Below are positions 44,058 to 52,006 of a stretch of 64,000 nucleotides of DNA, piece by piece. A program made the position numbers and the translations under genes. The notes under the pieces were generated by a model. It had not been told where the DNA came from, did not search any database, and worked only from the letters and a program-made list of their open reading frames with translations. How positions within the stretch are numbered: the first letter of the stretch is position 1; each line of letters opens with the position of its first letter. Source of the stretch: JBLHKT01 sp043101615 (lineage in GTDB: Bacteria; Planctomycetota; Phycisphaerae; Phycisphaerales; UBA1924); contig JBICID010000028.1 in NCBI GenBank assembly GCA_043101615.1, forward strand, positions 4,579 to 68,578. The letters run 5' to 3'.

Positions 44058-44480
44058 ATGGCATACGGCGACAAGGTCATCGACCACTACGAGCACCCCC
44101 GAAACGTCGGATCCTTCGGCACGCAGGCCGAGATCAAGGGACGCAAGGACGTCGGCGTCGGCCTCGTCGGCGCACCCGAGTGCGGCGACGTCATGCAGCT
44201 CCAGATCAAGGTGGACGACGCCGGCAACATCGAGGACGCCAAGTTCAAGTGCTTCGGCTGCGGCTCCGCCATCGCGTCCAGCTCCCTCGCCACCGAGTGG
44301 CTCAAGGGCAAGACCATCGACGAGGGCCTCCAGATCAAAAACACCCAGATCGTCGAGGAGCTCAGCCTCCCGCCGGTCAAGATCCACTGCTCCGTCCTCG
44401 CCGAGGACGCCATCCGCGCCGCCATCGCCGACTACAAGGCCAAGAACGGCATCGCCAGCGAGTCCGCCCACAGCCACTGA
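44058..44480 (+). CDS. iscU: Fe-S cluster scaffold protein IscU
   Basis: 140 residues. Cluster-ligand cysteines are at C42 (GAPECGD), C68 (FGCGSAIASSS) and C111 (IHCSVLAED), with an extra C65 in KCFGCG. The LPPVKIH segment is the HscA/DnaK-recognition loop. The protein receives sulfur from IscS and hands clusters to carriers. It is the second gene of the Isc operon; GGAGGCCTGAC precedes the ATG. Very conserved. Confidence 0.95.
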   Translation: MAYGDKVIDHYEHPRNVGSFGTQAEIKGRKDVGVGLVGAPECGDVMQLQIKVDDAGNIEDAKFKCFGCGSAIASSSLATEWLKGKTIDEGLQIKNTQIVEELSLPPVKIHCSVLAEDAIRAAIADYKAKNGIASESAHSH

Positions 44481-44512
44481 TCGGGATCACGATCACCCGG
44501 CCCGCCAAGAGT

Positions 44513-45952
44513 GTGACGCTCGCGTGCGCCGCGACGCTGGCACTGACGGCAGCAGCCGGCTGCTACAGCTACCGCCCCGCGCCCGCGGACGCCGGCCCCC
44601 TGCCCGTCCGCCCGATCGAGAACTGGCCACGCCCGGCCCTCGAGCCCGTCCGCGACGTCGCGGACGCCACCCCCGCCAGGGGTGAGCCGCTGGGCTTCGA
44701 CGAGCCCGTCGAGATCGAATGGAGCATGGCCGACACCGGCCTCGTCCGCCTGTTCAAGACGCCCCCCGAGGCCCGCGTCCGCGAGGCCTGGGAGGAGCCC
44801 TGGTCCTACGGCGTCTCCCTGCCCACCGACGGCTCGCTGCTCACCTCCTGGGAGCTCGAGGACGCTCGCGCCACCGAGCGACGCATGCTCCAGCGACGCG
44901 AGCGACGGGTCAACCGCTCCGCCCAGCGCGCCGGGCTGCACCCCGGCGTCGAGACCGACCCCGACGAGGCCATGCTCGACGCCGGCGTGGACTTCACCCT
45001 CCCGATCGACCGACGCTGGCACGACCCCGACAACGAGCCCCGGGGCCTGGTCGTCCACCTCGAATCGCTCATACCCACCAAGTACGAGCTCCGCATCACC
45101 GACGCCTTCGAACGCGACGGCTGGGCGGTCACCCACGTCGACACCCACCAGACCATCTGGTCCCCAAGGCGCCGGGCCTACCTCGACGCCCTCCTGCGCC
45201 GAAGCGACGACCTCCGCCGCGCAGAGAACGCCCCCGATCACACAGGCCCCGGCGACCCCGCCTCATCCACCGAGTCTCCCCCGCCGCTCCCCCCTGCCCC
45301 CCCGCCCCCGTTCCCGCTCGACGAGGACACCGACGCGGCCGCCCTGGGCGCCGAACTGGGCGAGGCGGTGGACAGGATCCTGGGCGCGAACGCCTACGGC
45401 GCCGTCGTCGCGATCGAGGAGAGCCAGCGCCTGCACCCCTCGCTGGTCGGCAAGCCGATCGTCGTCTTCGGGTGCAGCGCCGGGGCCCTGTCCGGCCCCA
45501 CGGTCGGCGCCCGCATCCGCGAGGTCTGGCCGGACCGGCCCCTGGCGGTGATCCTCGTGGGCGGGGGCGGCGACGTGCTGCGGATCTCGCAGGAGAGCGT
45601 CATCTCCGACGGGGGCATCACCATGCGACGGCGCGACGACCCGCCCCTCGACCCGGATCGCTTCCAGGAGGCCCTGTCGAGTTACCGGGCCTCCAGCCGG
45701 CTCGACCCGCTCCGGGCGATCCAGGCCCTGCGGGACGTCCCCGTCCTGCTCGTCTACGCCGACGAGGACCGGGTCGTGCCCACCAGCGCCACGGAACGCC
45801 TCGCCGAGGCCCACGGGCGGGCCGACCGCCTGATCCACGACGGCAGCCACGGCAGCCTGTTCTATTTCCTCGATTCCCAGCGGGGACGGCTGGTCCGATG
45901 GGCGAACAAATCGGCCACTGAACGGGTACATACCCCGGACGACAACCACTGA
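44513..45952 (+). CDS. Lipoprotein with alpha/beta-hydrolase-like C terminus inside the isc operon
   Basis: 479 residues using GTG 44513, 32 bases after the iscU stop. The leader ends in the lipobox LTAAAGC. The first half is hydrophilic and of unknown fold (ending VVHLESLIPTKYELRI, a strand of the hydrolase fold). The second half shows GKPIVVFGCSAGALSG (nucleophile elbow GCSAG), VLLVYADEDRVVP (acid) and DGSHGSLF (histidine), so a Ser-Asp-His triad is plausible. Between them is a proline-rich linker. Its place in an Fe-S operon is unusual. The lipoprotein start is the only plausible one found in frame. Confidence 0.7.
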   Translation: MTLACAATLALTAAAGCYSYRPAPADAGPLPVRPIENWPRPALEPVRDVADATPARGEPLGFDEPVEIEWSMADTGLVRLFKTPPEARVREAWEEPWSYGVSLPTDGSLLTSWELEDARATERRMLQRRERRVNRSAQRAGLHPGVETDPDEAMLDAGVDFTLPIDRRWHDPDNEPRGLVVHLESLIPTKYELRITDAFERDGWAVTHVDTHQTIWSPRRRAYLDALLRRSDDLRRAENAPDHTGPGDPASSTESPPPLPPAPPPPFPLDEDTDAAALGAELGEAVDRILGANAYGAVVAIEESQRLHPSLVGKPIVVFGCSAGALSGPTVGARIREVWPDRPLAVILVGGGGDVLRISQESVISDGGITMRRRDDPPLDPDRFQEALSSYRASSRLDPLRAIQALRDVPVLLVYADEDRVVPTSATERLAEAHGRADRLIHDGSHGSLFYFLDSQRGRLVRWANKSATERVHTPDDNH

Positions 45953-46037
45953 GACCGACCGGGCTTACGCCGCGAACCGGCGACGGCCCGCGTATAGTCA
46001 GCAGCGGGGCACGACGCCCCGGAGCGAAGGACACGAC

Positions 46038-46415
46038 ATGAGCCACACCGCGACCGACACCACCCCGACCCAGGACCTCGAGCAGGGCGTGATCCTCAGC
46101 GAGACCGCCGCACGCGAGATCAAGACCATCATCCAGCAGCAGGAGCTCGACGCCGACAAGGTCCGACTCCGAGTCGGCGTCAAGGGCGGGGGCTGCTCCG
46201 GATTCAGCTACATCCTCGACCTCACCGAGACCCAGAAGGACTCCGACGAGGCCTTCGTCCAGCACGGCATCACCGTCATCTGCGACCCCAAGAGCCTGCT
46301 CTACCTCGGCGGCACCACCGTCGACTTCAAGGACGAGATCATGGGGCGCGGCTTCGTCTTCAACAACCCCAACGCGACCACCAACTGCGGCTGCGGCTCC
46401 AGCTTCGCCGTCTGA
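46038..46415 (+). CDS. A-type Fe-S carrier protein (IscA/ErpA family)
   Basis: 125 residues. The three cysteine ligands are C53 (GGGCSGFSY), C117 and C119 (TNCGCGSSF). The class delivers [4Fe-4S] clusters to recipients. It ends the operon begun by iscS. Start 46038 follows GAAGG. It is followed by a strong hairpin. IscA and ErpA cannot be separated from sequence alone here. Confidence 0.92.
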   Translation: MSHTATDTTPTQDLEQGVILSETAAREIKTIIQQQELDADKVRLRVGVKGGGCSGFSYILDLTETQKDSDEAFVQHGITVICDPKSLLYLGGTTVDFKDEIMGRGFVFNNPNATTNCGCGSSFAV

Positions 46416-46467
46416 GTCCCCCACAGCGTGGCACCCGGTCCCGCCCGAGCAGGGTGGTGGATCTTGT

Positions 46468-46497
46468 CCCCCCGGCGCGTGACGCCTAAACGGGGGG
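46468..46497 (+). terminator. Hairpin after the IscA/ErpA gene
   Basis: CCCCCC/GGGGGG outer stem and GGCG/CGCC inner stem with a CGTGA loop and a small bulge. No T tract. The remaining stretch to 46704 is G+C rich and holds no recognisable gene; it carries the leader of the ACT protein. Confidence 0.45.
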
Positions 46498-46704
46498 TGT
46501 CTTGAGCGCCGTCTCGTGCGGGCGGTGCCCGGAACGCCCGCGCCACGCAACATCTTTGTGTTTCCCGGTTTCGGGTCTTGCCGCAGGACGCCGGCCTGCG
46601 TTAGTCTTGGGTGATTCGGGGTGTACGCGGCGTCTGCCGCGAGTCGTCGGGGCAGCCCGCCGACGCCGCCCGCGTGCGATCGAACAGGGACGGAAGGGTC
46701 GGGC

Positions 46705-47181
46705 TTGAGCGACGCGTCTACGCCGATGGAAACCATGCAGGGCTACGCCGCCCCCACCGTCACGCAGTTCAGCGTGTTCCTGACCACCAAGGTCGGGAAG
46801 ATGCTGGACCTGGTCGAGAACTTCGACGGGGCCGCGTGCCAGATCTGTGCCATCAGCGTGCACGAGGCGAGCGACCACGCCGTGGTCCGGATCATCTCGA
46901 ACTGCGCCAAAGAGGCCCGCAGGCTGCTCAAGGCCGACAACCTGCCCTTCTCCGAGCACGACGTGCTGGTGGTGCAGCTCTCCGAGGGGCACACGCTCAG
47001 CAGCCTGTGCCTGAGCCTGCTGGGGGCGGAACTCAACATCGCCTTCGCCTACCCGCTGATGTTGAAGCCGAACGGGAGCCCAACCATCGCGATGGCGGTG
47101 GACGACCCGACACTGGGGGGCCAGATCCTGCGTCGCAAGGGGTTTCACCTGCTGGGCGAGGCGGATCTGCCACAGCTCTGA
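46705..47181 (+). CDS. Tandem-ACT-like regulatory protein
   Basis: 158 residues. The TTG start at 46705 is chosen because GGAAGGG lies seven bases upstream; ATG 46726 or 46735 are alternatives. The sequence TQFSVFLTTKVGKMLDLVENFDGAACQICAISVHEASDHAVVRII and the second half VVQLSEGHTLSSLCLSLLGAELNIAFAYPLM are typical ACT folds, a ligand-binding module often used for amino acids. Two ACT domains without an enzyme domain suggest a regulator or sensor. The neighbours give no pathway. Confidence 0.75.
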   Translation: MSDASTPMETMQGYAAPTVTQFSVFLTTKVGKMLDLVENFDGAACQICAISVHEASDHAVVRIISNCAKEARRLLKADNLPFSEHDVLVVQLSEGHTLSSLCLSLLGAELNIAFAYPLMLKPNGSPTIAMAVDDPTLGGQILRRKGFHLLGEADLPQL

Positions 47182-47379
47182 GGGCGTGCGGGCCCGCCCG
47201 AACGGGTGCTCCGCCCGGAATAGTGGTGGATTGCGTGCTGTTTCCCGTGCAATCCGCACCATCGCGGTCGGATTACAGGTATCGTCCGAGTACCACACCG
47301 TCGGCCGCCGAGTGGGGCGCGAGCCGGATAACGGTTCCCGAGGACATCGATCTCGAAGTCTCACACAAGGAGAACACGC

Positions 47380-48468
47380 ATGCTTTCCACCGTCCGAATG
47401 ATGATCGCCGCCGGCAGCCTGATGGTCTCGGGAGCCGCGCTCGCGGGCCCGGACGACAAGGGCGAGCCGTGCCCCGAGTCCTGCGCCATGGCGTGCTGCG
47501 TGGACCTGGAGGCCATGACCGGCTTCCAGTTCCAGGCCCCCGACCTGTTCATCGGCGACGACGCCCCGTCGCTCGATCTCGCCCACTTCGTCAAGGGCGA
47601 GAGCGTGGACGCCTTCGAGGAGGGCACGGTCTACGTCGTCGAGTTCTGGGCCACCTGGTGCGGCCCGTGCATCGCCGCCTTCCCGCACATCTCCGAGCTC
47701 CAGCAGCACTACGGCGACAAGGTGCAGGTGATCGGCGTGAACATCTGGGACCGCCAGCAGAACCGCTCCACCGGCGAGTTCACCGAGAGCCAGGAGGACT
47801 GGATCAACCGCATCGACGAGTTCGTCGCCGAGCAGGGCGACAAGATGGCCTACTCCGTCGCGCTCCAGCAGGGCACCGCGATGGAGGAGAACTGGATGCG
47901 TGCCGGCGGTCGCAACGGCATCCCCTCCGCCTTCATCGTGGACAAGAAGGGCAAGATCGGCTGGGTCGGCCACCCCATGTCCATCGACGACAGCCTCAAG
48001 GCCGCCGTCGAGGGCGAGATCGACTACGAGGCCGCGATCAAGGACGCCAAGAACGAGCAGTTGCTCCAGCAGGCCTACTCCAAGGCGATGCCCAAGCTGC
48101 AGTCCGAGGACAAGGCCGAGGCCAAGGAGGGCTACACCATGGCCCGCGCCATCGCCGTCCAGCTCGGCAGCGACAACGCCGGCCTGCTGAACGCGCTGGC
48201 CTGGCCCGTGCTCGACCCCAACTCCCAGATCACGCACCGCAACTACGAGTTCGCGCTCGAGCTGGGCAAGAAGGCCGCGGAGCTGACCAAGTTCGAGGAC
48301 CCCATGATCCTGGACACCTACGCCTACGCCCTGTTCAAGAACGGCAAGATCAAGGAGGCCGCCGAGCAGCAGCGCAAGGCCCTCGACATCGTCAAGAGCT
48401 CCGACGAGTGGAGCCGCTACACCGAGGAGTTCGAGGCCCGTCTCGAGGAGATCGAGGCCGCGGGCTGA
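47380..48468 (+). CDS. TlpA-like thioredoxin with cysteine-cluster N terminus and helical C terminus
   Basis: 362 residues. A signal peptide ends near ALAG. Then comes a short cysteine cluster CPESCAMACC (C31, C35, C39, C40) ahead of the thioredoxin fold with WCGPC (C94, C97). The second half (about 215-362) is helical with TPR-like spacing and a C-terminal EEFEARLEEIEAAG. Exported thiol reductase or redox relay is the likely role; the extra cysteines may bind metal or form a second redox pair. It is followed by a strong terminator. Confidence 0.85.
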   Translation: MLSTVRMMIAAGSLMVSGAALAGPDDKGEPCPESCAMACCVDLEAMTGFQFQAPDLFIGDDAPSLDLAHFVKGESVDAFEEGTVYVVEFWATWCGPCIAAFPHISELQQHYGDKVQVIGVNIWDRQQNRSTGEFTESQEDWINRIDEFVAEQGDKMAYSVALQQGTAMEENWMRAGGRNGIPSAFIVDKKGKIGWVGHPMSIDDSLKAAVEGEIDYEAAIKDAKNEQLLQQAYSKAMPKLQSEDKAEAKEGYTMARAIAVQLGSDNAGLLNALAWPVLDPNSQITHRNYEFALELGKKAAELTKFEDPMILDTYAYALFKNGKIKEAAEQQRKALDIVKSSDEWSRYTEEFEARLEEIEAAG

Positions 48469-48495
48469 CCCCCTCGCCATCACGTTGATCCCGAG

Positions 48496-48521
48496 AGCGG
48501 CCCGCACGGGCCGCTTTTTTT
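48496..48521 (+). terminator. Rho-independent terminator after the TlpA-like gene
   Basis: AGCGGCCC-GCAC-GGGCCGCT followed by a seven-T run. This is a textbook intrinsic terminator. Confidence 0.9.
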
Positions 48522-48569
48522 ACGCGCCTTCGGCTGTCATGCCGACCCTGGCTGGGATCCGGGCGATGC

Positions 48570-49577
48570 TCAGATCACGCCCCACGCACCGAGGTCATGC
48601 TCCGCGTCCAGCGCCGCCTGGCACCCCATCCCCGCGGCCGTGACCGCCTGGCGGTACTTCGCGTCCGCCACGTCGCCCGCGGCGTACACGCCGGGGATGT
48701 TCGTCCGGCTCGATCGCCCCTTCAGGTCGATGTAGCCCACGTCGTCGAACTCCAGCGCCGTGTCGCGCAGGAAGCCCGTCGCGGGCGTGTGCCCGATCGC
48801 GATGAACAGCCCGGTCACCGGGAGCTCGCTGGTTTTCTCGGTCTGCGTGTCGCTCAGCACCACCGCCCGCAGCTTCTCGTTGCCGTGCTCGTCGGTCTCG
48901 GACAGGCAGTCGGTCACGGTCTTGTTCCACAGCACCTCGGCGTTGGGCTGGGCGAAGAACCGCTCCTGCATCACCTTGCTGGCCCGCAGCTCGTCGCGCC
49001 GGTGGATCACGTACACCTTGGAGGCGAACTTGGTCAGGTACGTCGCCTCCTCCATCGCGGTGTCGCCCCCGCCCACCACCGCCAGCGGCTTGTCGCGGAA
49101 CATCGGCAGGGCGCCGTCACACACCGCGCACGCCGAGACGCCCCCGCCCGCCTGGGCCAGGCGCAGCTCGGACTCCAGCCCAAGCCAGTTCGCGGTCGCC
49201 CCCGTCGAGACGATCACCGCGTGGGCCTGCACCGTCACGCCCTTGGAGGTCGTCAGCGTGTGCAGCTCGCCCTTCTCCAGCCCGAACTTCACCTTCGTGA
49301 TGTCCTCGGCCCGCACCACGGTCCCGAACCGCTCGGCCTGCTTGCGGAACATCGTCATCATCTCCGGACCGCTCACCCCCTCCGGGAAGCCGGGGTAGTT
49401 CTCAACGTCGGTCGTCAGCATCAGCTGCCCGCCCGGCAGCACCGGCCCCGGGTTCGACTTGGGCACCCCCTCGAACACGACCGGGCTCAGGTTGGCTCGG
49501 GCCGCGTAGATCGCGGCGGTCCAGCCCGCCGGGCCGGACCCGATGATGGCGACTTTGAGGGGTGCGTCGTGGCTCAC
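48570..49577 (-). CDS. trxB: Thioredoxin-disulfide reductase TrxB
   Basis: 335 residues. It reduces thioredoxin with NADPH. FAD-binding IIGSGPAGWTAAIYAARA, the active-site C150-A-V-C153 (CAVC) in SACAVCDGALP, the NADPH loop VVGGGDTAMEEATYL and the C-terminal GVYAAGDVAD are all present. The GTG start at 49577 is favoured because GGAGCCTCGA lies directly upstream and the FAD motif follows at the proper distance. It converges with the TlpA-like gene, which may be one of its partners through a thioredoxin. Confidence 0.95.
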   Translation of the reverse strand: MSHDAPLKVAIIGSGPAGWTAAIYAARANLSPVVFEGVPKSNPGPVLPGGQLMLTTDVENYPGFPEGVSGPEMMTMFRKQAERFGTVVRAEDITKVKFGLEKGELHTLTTSKGVTVQAHAVIVSTGATANWLGLESELRLAQAGGGVSACAVCDGALPMFRDKPLAVVGGGDTAMEEATYLTKFASKVYVIHRRDELRASKVMQERFFAQPNAEVLWNKTVTDCLSETDEHGNEKLRAVVLSDTQTEKTSELPVTGLFIAIGHTPATGFLRDTALEFDDVGYIDLKGRSSRTNIPGVYAAGDVADAKYRQAVTAAGMGCQAALDAEHDLGAWGVI

Positions 49578-49733
49578 TCGAGGCTCCTGGAAGGCGGGAA
49601 ACGGTTCGCAACGTGGAGAACCCCGAACCCGGGGTTGGTATTCGCTCACATGGGGTGGGGATGGTAGCGGCCACCCGCCTCCCCGGCCCGGCCCCGGGGG
49701 GCACGCCGGGGACGCACGCGCGCCCGGGGCACG

Positions 49734-49765
49734 AAAAAACGCCGGGGCGCGTGAACGCCCCGGCG
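49734..49765 (-). terminator. Rho-independent terminator of the sigma factor gene
   Basis: On the minus strand CGCCGGGGCG and CGCCCCGGCG pair and are followed by TTTTTT. It lies 58 bases after the sigma gene stop. It is a clear intrinsic terminator. Confidence 0.85.
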
Positions 49766-49823
49766 CCGGGTTTGGGTGGGTTTCGCGGACGCCGTGTGGC
49801 TCCTCGGCGCCCGGAAGGTTCGG

Positions 49824-50777
49824 TCAGCCGGCCGCCGCGGCGTTGTCCCCGCCGACGTACGGGCGGGTCTCGACGACCGCGGTGTCGCCATTGCGACGGA
49901 AGAACTGGCTGGGCTTGTCGTCGGTGATGCGCTCGTTGAGGCGCTCCAGGGCCTCCTCGATGATCTGGCGGACCCGCTCACGCGAGATCCCGACCTCCGA
50001 GGCGATCTCCTTGAGCGTCATCGGCTCCGAGCCGTCGAGGCCGAAGCGGAGACGCAGGATCACGGCCTCTCGCTCGTCGATGGTCTCCAGCAGGCGACGC
50101 AGCACCACCAGCTCCTCGTCGCGCAGCGTCCGCTCGTCGGGCGTGCCGGTGCGGTGGTCGGCGAGCATCTCGCTCAGGCCCACCAGCTCGCCGTCCGCGT
50201 TGGTCGGCTCCTGGCTCGGCGTCTTGAACGCCTTCACGGCCCGCTTGATGATCTTGACCTTCTTGAGGGGCAGGTCCATCGCCTCGGCGAGCTGCTCCAT
50301 GCTCGGCGGGTGCCCCAGCTCGGCCTCCAGGGTCCGGGCGTGGGCCTTCCACTTCGCGATCAGCTCGACCATGTAGGCCGGGATATGGATCGGCTGCGTG
50401 GCGTTGATCAGCGCCCGCTTGATGCCCTGCTTGATCCACCACGAGGCGTAGGTGCTGAACCTGGCGCCCTGGGCCGGATCGAAGCCCTCCACCGCCCGAA
50501 GCAGACCAATATTGCCCTCCTCGATCAGATCGGTGAGGGGCAAGCCTCGGTTGGTGTAGTTCTTGGCGATCGAGACGACCAGGCGGAGATTGGACCGAAT
50601 CATCCGCTCGCGAGCGACCGGGCAATTATCGTTGATGATCGCCCAGCCGAGATCGCGCTCTTCCTCTGCGGTCAGCAGAGGTGTCTCACGAATCGCCTTC
50701 AAATACAGTTGAATGTCCGACTGAACACCGCGCGACTTTGTGCGCGTGCCCGTGGATACCACGTGACTCTCACTCAT
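49824..50777 (-). CDS. RpoD-like sigma-70 family factor
   Basis: 317 residues. Regions 1.2 to 4.2 are present: DIQLYLKAIRETPLLTAEEE (1.2), SNLRLVVSIAKNY (2.1-2.2), LIEEGNIGLLRAVEGFDPAQGARFSTYASWWIKQGIKRAL in region 2 (split here), and VGISRERVRQIIEEALERL as the region 4.2 helix-turn-helix. Region 1.1 is missing, as in group 2 or short group 1 sigma factors. It likely directs the core polymerase to -10/-35 promoters. ATG 50777 follows GGGTAGG. Divergent from the UVR protein. Confidence 0.93.
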   Translation of the reverse strand: MSESHVVSTGTRTKSRGVQSDIQLYLKAIRETPLLTAEEERDLGWAIINDNCPVARERMIRSNLRLVVSIAKNYTNRGLPLTDLIEEGNIGLLRAVEGFDPAQGARFSTYASWWIKQGIKRALINATQPIHIPAYMVELIAKWKAHARTLEAELGHPPSMEQLAEAMDLPLKKVKIIKRAVKAFKTPSQEPTNADGELVGLSEMLADHRTGTPDERTLRDEELVVLRRLLETIDEREAVILRLRFGLDGSEPMTLKEIASEVGISRERVRQIIEEALERLNERITDDKPSQFFRRNGDTAVVETRPYVGGDNAAAAG

Positions 50778-51062
50778 CCTACCCACCTGCTCCCGAGGGC
50801 TACCACACCGGCGGGAGCTGTTATGCCGGGACAAACCACTCGTCCCGTCCACCTACACGGCCACAGTGTAGCCGAAATCTCTGATCGACCAAAGCGAAAA
50901 AGCCCTCAAGACGGGGGAGAAACACGATCTTTTTTCAGGATGGGTTGCTGGGGGTTGGGAGGATTGGCATGCCTGCGGACCGGCTAGGATGGTCCGATGC
51001 GAGTTCCGGGGCCCAAACAGCCCTCCGGAAGCCCCGAAAAGGGCCCTGAGCCCGAGGAGCCC

Positions 51063-51935
51063 ATGAACCGGGATTTGACCGATATCCTCAAGGAATGGCC
51101 CTACCAGCCCGGTGAGCTCCACGTCCGCCTCATCGAAGGGGCCGACGGCGAGCCCAAGCTCCAGGTCCGCCTCGACCTGGGCCTCCTCCAGATGAACGTC
51201 GAGGGCCGACCAGACGGCGAACGACCGCACGGGTACGACAGCCTCCTGGAGTACCACGAGGCACGCCTCGACGGGCTCGAACCCGAGGACCTGGACGACG
51301 CCGACGACACCGACGGCGAGGACGACGAGGGCGACGAGGACGACGACGGGGAAGACGATTCGGGCGAGCCGGACGCCCCAGGCGAGCCGGACGTGATCGA
51401 CCTGGACGCCGAGCCCGGCGAGGCCCCGCGGCTCAGCGGCAAGCACTGCCGCGCCCTGCGCGACGAGGCCCTGCAGTATTACCACCGGTACGTGGCCCTC
51501 TTGGTGCTCGAGGACTTCGAGGGCGTGGTCCGCGACACAACCCGCAACCTGCGCGTGCTGGACCTGCTCGCCGAGCACGCCGAGAACCCCTCCGACCGGA
51601 CCAGCCTGGAGTCGCACCGCCCGTACATCCTGATGATGCGGGCCCGGGCGATGGCCAGCCAGGCGATCAAGGACTCGGAGCCCAAGCTCGCCATCCTCGC
51701 CCTGGACCAGGGCCTCGACGCCCTCAAGGAGGCCTACGCCAAGCAGGGCGAGCCCGAGGGCTTCGAGAGCTCCAAGGAGGCCGAGATGCTCCGCTCCATG
51801 CGCGAGGCCCTCGTCCCCATGCTCCCCGTCAGCCAGAAGGCCGAGCTCCGCAGACGCCTCCAGGAGGCCCTGATGGACGAGAACTACGAGCTCGCCGCCA
51901 TCCTGCGCGACGAGCTCCGACTCCTCCCCGACTGA
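51063..51935 (+). CDS. UVR-motif protein of unknown function
   Basis: 290 residues from ATG 51063, which follows GAGGAGCCC; an earlier ATG at 50997 is unlikely because the conserved-looking MNRDLTDILKEWPYQPGEL begins at 51063. It has an acidic run (DDADDTDGEDDEGDEDDDGE), an uncharacterised N-terminal domain with VRLIEGADGEPKLQVRLDLGLLQM, and a C-terminal UVR motif (AELRRRLQEALMDENYELAAILRDEL split) of the kind seen in UvrB, UvrC and McsA. The motif is a helical pairing element and does not define the function. It is a planctomycete-type family without known activity. Confidence 0.75.
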   Translation: MNRDLTDILKEWPYQPGELHVRLIEGADGEPKLQVRLDLGLLQMNVEGRPDGERPHGYDSLLEYHEARLDGLEPEDLDDADDTDGEDDEGDEDDDGEDDSGEPDAPGEPDVIDLDAEPGEAPRLSGKHCRALRDEALQYYHRYVALLVLEDFEGVVRDTTRNLRVLDLLAEHAENPSDRTSLESHRPYILMMRARAMASQAIKDSEPKLAILALDQGLDALKEAYAKQGEPEGFESSKEAEMLRSMREALVPMLPVSQKAELRRRLQEALMDENYELAAILRDELRLLPD

Positions 51936-51945
51936 CCCCCCCCAC

Positions 51946-51972
51946 GTCGGCCAATCGGTCCTGTGGGCCGAC
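51946..51972. terminator. Hairpin between the convergent UVR and KefB-like genes
   Basis: GTCGGCC and GGCCGAC pair across a 13-base loop, between the two converging stops (51935 and 52007). It may serve both genes. There is no clear T tract on either side. Confidence 0.5.
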
Positions 51973-52006
51973 AGGGGGCGGTTCGTATGTGGTGAACGGT
52001 CAGTGG

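Noticed and set aside
49824..50777. Idea that the sigma factor is the partner of the STAS/RsbW-like pair
   Set aside because: They are 7 kb apart, on different transcripts, and the sigma factor is RpoD-like, not the sigma-B type usually controlled by this kinase.
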